From Candidatus Saccharimonadota bacterium (GTDB taxonomy: Bacteria > Patescibacteriota > Saccharimonadia > Saccharimonadales > Saccharimonadaceae): a DNA stretch of 64,000 nt. The translations under genes were made by a program, and so were the position numbers. How positions within the stretch are numbered: position 1 is the stretch's first letter; every line of letters starts with the position of its first letter. This document shows, in pieces, positions 58,617 to 64,000 of the stretch. The notes beneath the pieces were generated by a model that saw only the letters and a program-made list of their open reading frames with translations, made no database searches and was not told the DNA's origin. The stretch lies in assembly GCA_017511925.1 (NCBI GenBank), contig JAFWHS010000016.1:1-64000 (forward strand), given 5' to 3'.

Positions 58617-60551
58617 TTAGTCAACGGGACCACTCCATGAAGTCCCGGGACTATCATTTGATACGCTGTGCGTCGCCCCGTCAGAGGTTTGCACATGCGT
58701 TTCGGCTTTGGTGGTTGGTGTATCAATACCACCATTGCCAGTGCCTTTTTCGGCGTTGCTATCGACATTATCAGTGCCACTACGTGACGATGACGGAGTA
58801 TTGCTTGTACCAGCACCACTAGAAGATGAACCTTTACTGCCAGAAGAGCCATTAGAAGGACTTGTACGCGTAGTACGATTAGCTTCCTTATTTTGCTCTA
58901 TTGCAGCGTCATAGCTGTTGCTCCCGCTAGAGAGCGAGCTCTTGTGGCTAGAGTTTGTTGGTTGATCCGCTGTTGATTCCTTAGCGCCAACTCCGTTATT
59001 AGTACTCGTACCCGGGCCAGTAGTATCGTTTTTGCCAACATCCGTACCCTTTGTCGGGTCTTTAGGACTACGGCTACTACTGCCACCACCGCCACTGCGG
59101 CCACCAGATCCACCAGAGCTTCCGCCGTATGGTCTGCCTCCGGAAGGTATACCACCAGAGCTAATACCATTAGAGGATCTGCCTACACCTACCGAAGAAC
59201 TTCCACCAGAAGATCTGCCCACAGAAGAACTTCCACCACTAGAAGACTTTGATGTACCTGTCTTAATAGTGGTTCCAGTATTCTGAGTCGTTTTAGCTTT
59301 CTTGATGGTTTCTACCGATTGCGGAGTAATTTGCATTACCTTCTCTACGTTACACGGTTGGTAACCACAATCGATACGGAATGCCACTTCAAAGATCCCC
59401 GTTCCTTTAATTTTTAGAACGTAAATCAGGAAGTGACCTTCGTGGTCGGGTGTTTCTACTACAATTACATCCGGAGTACCGTCGGTCGTATATGGATTCA
59501 TATACATTTGATCGGCGATATTCTTCTTTTCCTCTACCTTTACTTCCTTTACCGAAGCATCAAGGTATTTGAAAAATGCATCCAATGTAGCATTGTACTC
59601 TTCTTGGTCTGCCATAAATCTCTCTTTTGCAAGATTGATTGCAGCGTCCCATTTAGAGTCAACTTCATCGTAGAACACACCCATAAACCTGGTTCCGACA
59701 TTAGCGTCAAACCAAGCTAAAACAGCAGCTCCAAGTGCCGGGTCAATCTTCATTCTCGAACGTAAGTCCTCGTCATAAGATTTCCCCACAGTGTTCTCGT
59801 CGTACGGATTCCAACCGAAGTTAAAATCGTTCTCCGAGTCATCATCCATAAGAAGGTTCATGTTATAGAAACCAAACCAATCCTCTGGTTCTGGCTCTTC
59901 TGTAACTACTGGCTCCTCTGTAACTACCGGATCTTCAGCTTTATTTTTGCCAAAGTTTACGGCGCTCCAGTTAGCACCGATCACAAAAACCAAAATCACA
60001 GCTATTGCAGTAAGCACTGCCACGATTTTAGTCCAGCGATTGTACAAAGCTTCCTCTTCATCGTCTTCGGCATATTCCTCGGCACGATAATGTAAGAAAT
60101 TGCACAACATGTAGCCAATCGAACCAACCAGCGTAGCAAGCGGCAACCTGCCTAAAACGAATTTAAAAAATCCGCCTTTCACAAGCCCTGCAACCACACT
60201 AGTTGCCTTGCCTCCAGCAAAGAACACCAATATCGCCAGCAGCACGAAGCATACCAGTTCTCTGATTTCAGAGCCTTCAGCTTGCCAATACCAACATAAA
60301 TAGCCAAGTAAACCTATCGTTGCAACGAAGCAAACTATACCAGTCCACGAAGCCATCGGAGCAAAATATCTTATCGCTCCTACAATTAGGCCAATCACTA
60401 TAGCCTTTTCCCAATCTCTTGCTTCCACACTTCCTCTTACGAAATTTACAAATCCATAATCAGAAATGTCTAAATCAGAGTTGTTAAACATCGCCTCCGC
60501 GATGATGACTAACAATGCGGCTACGACCGCAAATATAATTGAAAACAACAT
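58617..60551 (-). CDS. Large multi-pass membrane protein with Ser/Gly-rich tail
   Basis: 644 residues, not recognised. Six or so membrane segments in the first 200 residues, an acidic cytoplasmic link (EEYAEDDEEEALYNRW), a further segment (IVAVLTAIAVILVFVIGANW), then a soluble domain of about 220 residues. The last 200 residues are low-complexity: runs of Ser and Gly (GGSSSVGRSSGG), then Thr/Ser/Asn-rich sequence. Such tails can be surface stalks or glycosylation targets. Start at 60551 (MLFSII) with GGGGGA upstream. Its leader holds a hairpin, CAGGTTT/AAACCTG, at about 60613-60633. Confidence 0.72.
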   Translation of the reverse strand: MLFSIIFAVVAALLVIIAEAMFNNSDLDISDYGFVNFVRGSVEARDWEKAIVIGLIVGAIRYFAPMASWTGIVCFVATIGLLGYLCWYWQAEGSEIRELVCFVLLAILVFFAGGKATSVVAGLVKGGFFKFVLGRLPLATLVGSIGYMLCNFLHYRAEEYAEDDEEEALYNRWTKIVAVLTAIAVILVFVIGANWSAVNFGKNKAEDPVVTEEPVVTEEPEPEDWFGFYNMNLLMDDDSENDFNFGWNPYDENTVGKSYDEDLRSRMKIDPALGAAVLAWFDANVGTRFMGVFYDEVDSKWDAAINLAKERFMADQEEYNATLDAFFKYLDASVKEVKVEEKKNIADQMYMNPYTTDGTPDVIVVETPDHEGHFLIYVLKIKGTGIFEVAFRIDCGYQPCNVEKVMQITPQSVETIKKAKTTQNTGTTIKTGTSKSSSGGSSSVGRSSGGSSSVGVGRSSNGISSGGIPSGGRPYGGSSGGSGGRSGGGGSSSRSPKDPTKGTDVGKNDTTGPGTSTNNGVGAKESTADQPTNSSHKSSLSSGSNSYDAAIEQNKEANRTTRTSPSNGSSGSKGSSSSGAGTSNTPSSSRSGTDNVDSNAEKGTGNGGIDTPTTKAETHVQTSDGATHSVSNDSPGTSWSGPVD

Positions 60552-60760
60552 TTCGTCGTCCCCCTTTTTTTCAAAATATTTTAGATGGAGTGTTGGATAA
60601 TATATAGACATCAGGTTTTGTTGAAACCTGAGATGATTCGGTTGTTAATGGGCTTCCGTTTTGAGCACACCAAAACCCAGACTGCTTCCATTGTATCACA
60701 CTTTAGCTTTTTTGTCAATATCAATATCATCTTTTCCGCTTATGTCTATCTTTAGAACAA

Positions 60761-60795
60761 AAAAATAACCCCGACCTTTACGGCCGAGGTTATTT
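60761..60795 (-). terminator. Terminator of the coiled-coil protein gene
   Basis: AAATAACCTCGGCC with a matching arm ending GGGGTTATT, followed by T residues on the minus strand. Confidence 0.8.
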
Positions 60796-60817
60796 AGGGG
60801 GGATTTGAGGCTGGTGG

Positions 60818-61336
60818 TTATCCCAGAAGTCTGTCAAGAATTGCCCTTCTTTCGTCGGACTTCTTCTTATTGTTCTCAATGATTTCCTTTGCATTGAGAA
60901 TTTCATCCAGTGCTTTCTGGACATTTTCTCTCTGTTCAGGACTGAGATCCGACAGATCAACCTTTGAGAACACTGGCGGAGCAGCTTTGGCTTCTTTTAC
61001 AGCTTTTTCGGCCGCTTCAAGCTTCTTCTGAAGCTCTTCTGCCGCTTTCTTTGCTGCATCGAGGTCTGCCCTCAATTTCTTCTCAGAAGCTTCCGAAGCT
61101 GAAAGCTTCTTCAAGAGATCCGCCTTTTCGGCAAGAGCCTTTGCTAAGTCCGTCGCGTTGGTCGTGGATTTCTTTTTCTCCTCGTCAAATTTCTTCTGGA
61201 GATTATCGTAATCCTTTACCTTTTGGTCGAACTTTTTCTGCAACTCATCGTTGCCCTTAGGTTCGTCCTTTTTCGGAAGATCTTTCCTCTTTGGAATATT
61301 GCCGCCTCTTTCACCACTATCGTACTTCTTTCCCAT
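60818..61336 (-). CDS. Cytoplasmic coiled-coil protein
   Basis: 172 residues, not recognised. A polar N-terminus rich in Lys and Asp (GGNIPKRKDLPKKDEPKG) is followed by continuous heptads from about 30 to 120 (LQKKFDQKVKDYDNLQKKF; KKAAEELQKKLEAAEKAV), then DLSPEQRENVQKALDEIL and a basic end. No signal peptide or anchor. AGGAGG is 8 nt before the ATG at 61336. The leader contains a GCTGGA/TTCCAGC hairpin. A structural or cytoskeleton-like role is possible. Confidence 0.72.
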   Translation of the reverse strand: MGKKYDSGERGGNIPKRKDLPKKDEPKGNDELQKKFDQKVKDYDNLQKKFDEEKKKSTTNATDLAKALAEKADLLKKLSASEASEKKLRADLDAAKKAAEELQKKLEAAEKAVKEAKAAPPVFSKVDLSDLSPEQRENVQKALDEILNAKEIIENNKKKSDERRAILDRLLG

Positions 61337-61532
61337 TAGAAGCACCTCCTAAATATAAATTTGCTGCTGGAATCTTAGAGCCTCCAGCCAACTTAACCTC
61401 ATTATAGCACACTCTTCCAAAAATGTCAATGGTTAAAACATATTATGCCAAAAACACATCCTATATACATTTCTTTAAATTATGTTATAATATCAACATT
61501 GTACCTTAACATGACCTAAAGGAGGCGATTTA

Positions 61533-62684
61533 ATGATTAAATTTTTTAAGCCAATCATTGAGCAGCGTTTCGACAACGCAAACCCCTATACCAACATTAG
61601 GAAACAAGCTGCCGAGCAAATTTGCGATTTTCTAGAAAATAAACAGGGTGATATGCATGATCCAACAGAACGCCAAGATTTCTACCATGCCTTAGAACTA
61701 TTATTGGAGGATCCCGATTCTGAGAGAATTTTACTCTATCTTCCATTAAGCACTCTAGAAAATGCGCCAAATAGCTTTAAAAAAGCGTATCTTAAAGCTT
61801 GGCATCATCTACTCCATGTTCAAGACGTCCGTGAAAATTTTCATATTGGCGATTGCTTCGAACTTGACGCCCGTCCATCTGATGGATTGGAGCGTGTCGT
61901 AAAATGTGCCCATCTAACCCCATGGCTTATTAAGTATGGCTATCTTGATGCGCAGCAAATCGTCAGCATCCTTGACGAAAATAATTACGACGAAATACTT
62001 CTCCAAAGCTTCAAAGATACCTGGCGTTTTATAAGCGATCACCACATCTTAAGCACATTGGACTTGATCAAACTTTTAGCGAGAACTAGCCATCTAAGAA
62101 TGCGAGTAAAAAAACAACCGCTTTACGTTTCAAAAAAACGCAAGCAATGGTTAGCCGAACTCAACAATGATTCATTTCAGTTATTGACGCCATCAGCAAA
62201 ACTCGAAGGCCCATTTTCTGACAATGTCTCTACTTTTGAACCAAAACTAGCCAAAATCGTCACACACCTCAAACCTACAGATATAGTTCTCGTAGGTGGC
62301 TCCAAACTCAAAGGTTACGGAACCACCGATTCAGATCTCGACATCTGGCTCTTGCCTTCTAATCCCGGTAATCCTGATTCTGTGCACGTCTTTTTTAACA
62401 CAATATGGCTCTGCGGTAGAGATGTTAATTTTAGAAAATTATATCACCTGGCAGATAATATTATGTCATCTTATGCTAGTTCTAGCACCAAAAAACGCGC
62501 CATCGAAAGGCTAGAAAGCGATCTTTTGCAATACCGCCTACTACATAAAGGATTTAGAAGATTTTACGGCATCAAAGAATTCGCCACAAATGGATACCCT
62601 GAAATGGATGGCGATTGCCCATTTTACGATGACAAATATCGAAAAATAGCAACTATGCTCTATGCAAAATATGTTTGGCTCTAG
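61533..62684 (+). CDS. Nucleotidyltransferase-fold protein with a helical N-terminal domain
   Basis: 383 residues, family not recognised. Residues about 1-240 are helical (repeat-like). Near residue 252 comes IVLVGGSKLKGYGTTDSDLDIWL, matching the minimal nucleotidyltransferase motif G(S/G)...DxD. The rest (about 280-383) is mixed helical. NTases of this type transfer NMP to proteins, RNA or small molecules. No toxin or antitoxin partner is next to it. AGGAGG precedes the ATG and an own terminator follows, so it is a single-gene unit, transcribed from TGTTATAAT about 40 nt upstream. Confidence 0.72.
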   Translation: MIKFFKPIIEQRFDNANPYTNIRKQAAEQICDFLENKQGDMHDPTERQDFYHALELLLEDPDSERILLYLPLSTLENAPNSFKKAYLKAWHHLLHVQDVRENFHIGDCFELDARPSDGLERVVKCAHLTPWLIKYGYLDAQQIVSILDENNYDEILLQSFKDTWRFISDHHILSTLDLIKLLARTSHLRMRVKKQPLYVSKKRKQWLAELNNDSFQLLTPSAKLEGPFSDNVSTFEPKLAKIVTHLKPTDIVLVGGSKLKGYGTTDSDLDIWLLPSNPGNPDSVHVFFNTIWLCGRDVNFRKLYHLADNIMSSYASSSTKKRAIERLESDLLQYRLLHKGFRRFYGIKEFATNGYPEMDGDCPFYDDKYRKIATMLYAKYVWL

Positions 62685-62689
62685 GTCAT

Positions 62690-62723
62690 GAAAAAGGTCC
62701 CCTTTAAAGGGGACCTTATTTTT
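62690..62723 (+). terminator. Terminator of the nucleotidyltransferase-like gene
   Basis: AAGGTCCCCTTTAAAGGGGACCTT followed by ATTTTT. Confidence 0.88.
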
Positions 62724-62737
62724 AAGGTACGCTGATT

Positions 62738-63895
62738 TTACAAGACGTCTTTGCCGGTCAGCCCAGTTATTTTACTGGAATTTTTACCACCAAGCTCATT
62801 CCAGTTGATTTGAGTGCCAAGCTGCCATAGCGCTACGAAATAATTAACTTCTACATCCGATGTCACTGCGTCATGTTTAGCAAAAGCCAAAACATACTTC
62901 ACTAAGTTCTGCTCCAGACGAATATAGTTGCTCGAAACGCTAGCCCCTATTTTCTTCAGCATCATTTCACGATTTTTGACACCAATCATAGCCGGCAAAC
63001 GCGGATCTTCTAATGTATTACGAATATTATTCGCATCATACGCCATCGCCGCCGAAACCTGAATGCCAGTACCACGGAAAACTCTATTGATAGAATCAAC
63101 CAGGGTATCACCTGCATCATGAAGCGAAGCGGTATCCGGCGGAGAGATCATAGCAGCCCCACCGCCAAATCCTCCATTAATCGCAGCTATTAGCATTGAA
63201 GGATCAGCAGAGCTTGCACGCCAAGTCTGATACCAACCATCCAGCGTCTGATAACTTTCAACGATTGCCGGCCAAAGTACATCTTGAATACGGCTAAGAA
63301 ATTCTTTACGCCTTCCATCAGTAATAAAAGTACCGTCCAAACCATCAATCGCAGCAAAGATATCACCATAAGCTCTTCTGGTCAAAGATTTGCGCAAAGC
63401 ATAAAAAGTCGGGTCAACCTGCTCTTCGGTTTCATCGGCATATTCTTCCATAGCCTTAGAAAGCGCTTCAGGAATTTTATAAAGACCCGCCCGATCGGCC
63501 AAAGCTGCACGTATGGCAGCAATATAAGACGATTCGTCCACCTTTAATACGCCGCCAGCCTTCAGTGCATTTAACCAAGATTCATCGCTCGGAATGGAAG
63601 GCAGAAGTGATTCAAACTGAGTCTGAATTGCACGTGTCTCCGCAGCAGTTGCTGCCGAAGCAGACGTCGACTTCGCCTCATTTTTCATATCAGCTACAAG
63701 CTTACGAGCCTTTGCGAGTTTCATGCCAATAGCTGTTAAATCTGCCACCTCAAGAGAGGCTAAATCATCCAGACTCTCGACACCAAGATCATCCATCACC
63801 TTAGTGATTACGTTTTCGTCAGCACCATATTCGGCTATTTTAGCACGAACATCATCCTGAACCGGGTTTACAGTTTTCTTTTCTTCTTTACTCAT
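62738..63895 (-). CDS. Cytoplasmic protein with an N-terminal SAM-like helical domain
   Basis: 385 residues, not recognised. Residues about 35-75 (LGVESLDDLASLEVADLTAIGMKLAKARKLVADM) look like a SAM-type helical domain, a protein-protein interaction module. A Ser/Ala linker follows, then a mainly helical domain to the end with a glycine-rich turn (INGGFGGGAAMISPP). No signal peptide or membrane segment. AGGAGG precedes the ATG. It begins 14 nt after the stop of the partial gene at the window edge, so they are likely one operon. Confidence 0.7.
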   Translation of the reverse strand: MSKEEKKTVNPVQDDVRAKIAEYGADENVITKVMDDLGVESLDDLASLEVADLTAIGMKLAKARKLVADMKNEAKSTSASAATAAETRAIQTQFESLLPSIPSDESWLNALKAGGVLKVDESSYIAAIRAALADRAGLYKIPEALSKAMEEYADETEEQVDPTFYALRKSLTRRAYGDIFAAIDGLDGTFITDGRRKEFLSRIQDVLWPAIVESYQTLDGWYQTWRASSADPSMLIAAINGGFGGGAAMISPPDTASLHDAGDTLVDSINRVFRGTGIQVSAAMAYDANNIRNTLEDPRLPAMIGVKNREMMLKKIGASVSSNYIRLEQNLVKYVLAFAKHDAVTSDVEVNYFVALWQLGTQINWNELGGKNSSKITGLTGKDVL

Positions 63896-63909
63896 GGGTT
63901 ATTCCTCCT

Positions 63910-64000
63910 TTATAATTTTTTGGAACTGATTTTGTCCAGCTCCGTAGACCCAATTGAGAGCATTTTTAGAGGAATATGAATTTCCTTTTCGAGAATTCCC
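63910..64000 (-). CDS. C-terminal end of a gene extending beyond the window
   Basis: About 29 codons remain in frame to a TAA at 63912-63910, reading ILEKEIHIPLKMLSIGSTEL and so on to SSKKL. Too short to identify. It probably precedes and is co-transcribed with the SAM-like-domain gene. Confidence 0.55.
   Translation of the reverse strand, partial: GILEKEIHIPLKMLSIGSTELDKISSKKL

Noticed and set aside
1-64000. CRISPR array or rRNA operon
   Set aside because: No regularly spaced direct repeats and no rRNA-like sequence were seen.
1-64000. Recoded UGA (Gly) as in SR1/Gracilibacteria
   Set aside because: UGA ends genes at expected positions and no family member needs UGA read-through.

Overview
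The window looks like a chromosomal segment of a Candidatus Saccharibacteria (TM7, Patescibacteria/CPR) genome. Supporting signs are short housekeeping genes, an arginine deiminase pathway (arcA, arcB, arcC plus antiporter), peptidoglycan genes without biosynthetic operons around them, and many very large secreted or membrane proteins of unknown function, including a FISUMP-type protein. The genetic code is standard: UGA is used as a stop (for example at the end of murB), which argues against SR1/Gracilibacteria. There is no rRNA, no CRISPR array and no recognisable prophage or insertion sequence. The assignment is inference from gene content, not from a marker tree.

Layout. 1-3.2 kb: end of a secreted protein, a Xer-like tyrosine recombinase, a secreted HNH nuclease and a NUDIX-metallopeptidase fusion. 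3.2-8.1 kb: ychF facing an L19 - RNase HII/YraN pair and a radA-ruvC-ruvA operon. 8.1-17.2 kb: two copies of a two-gene module, each a small membrane-anchored protein followed by a 1270-1350 residue cysteine-containing secreted protein. 17.2-29.1 kb: murC diverging from tsaE-tsaB, a fibro-slime-type membrane protein, clpC-clpP under a CIRCE operator, two paralogous membrane proteins, galU with an acyl-adenylating enzyme, and gpmI. 29.1-35.4 kb: the arginine deiminase locus and pgi. 35.4-40.3 kb: tRNA-Leu, pepN, ftsH and three tandem tRNA-Pro genes that together carry UGG, CGG and GGG anticodons. 40.3-47.2 kb: two small secreted or anchored proteins, lepA, and an operon of a TM2-domain protein, an anchored protein and a large metalloprotease, preceded by a riboswitch-like leader. 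47.2-57.2 kb: pnp, rpsO/truB, a FISUMP surface protein behind a second structured leader, a PRC-barrel protein, recX-recA and murB-folD. 57.2-64 kb: a DUF11 surface protein, a large membrane protein with a Ser/Gly-rich tail, a coiled-coil protein, a nucleotidyltransferase-like protein and a SAM-like-domain protein.

Most striking observations. (1) Fourteen genes have a -10 hexamer exactly 6 nt upstream of the start codon, which predicts leaderless mRNAs; other genes have Shine-Dalgarno leaders. (2) Two leaders have a long P1 stem whose 3' strand can instead form an intrinsic terminator, as in riboswitches. (3) A 119-nt GC-rich palindromic element lies in frame inside pepN, like the Rickettsia palindromic elements. 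(4) The giant-protein/partner module is duplicated. (5) Several proteins are fused or cut down: NUDIX-metallopeptidase, RNase HII-YraN and a half-length TsaB.

Functionally the segment fits a host-dependent cell with lower glycolysis (pgi, gpmI), ATP from arginine through ArcA/ArcB/ArcC, its own wall synthesis (murC, murB), recombination and repair (recA, recX, radA, ruvA, ruvC) and a large investment in surface proteins and membrane-anchored proteases.
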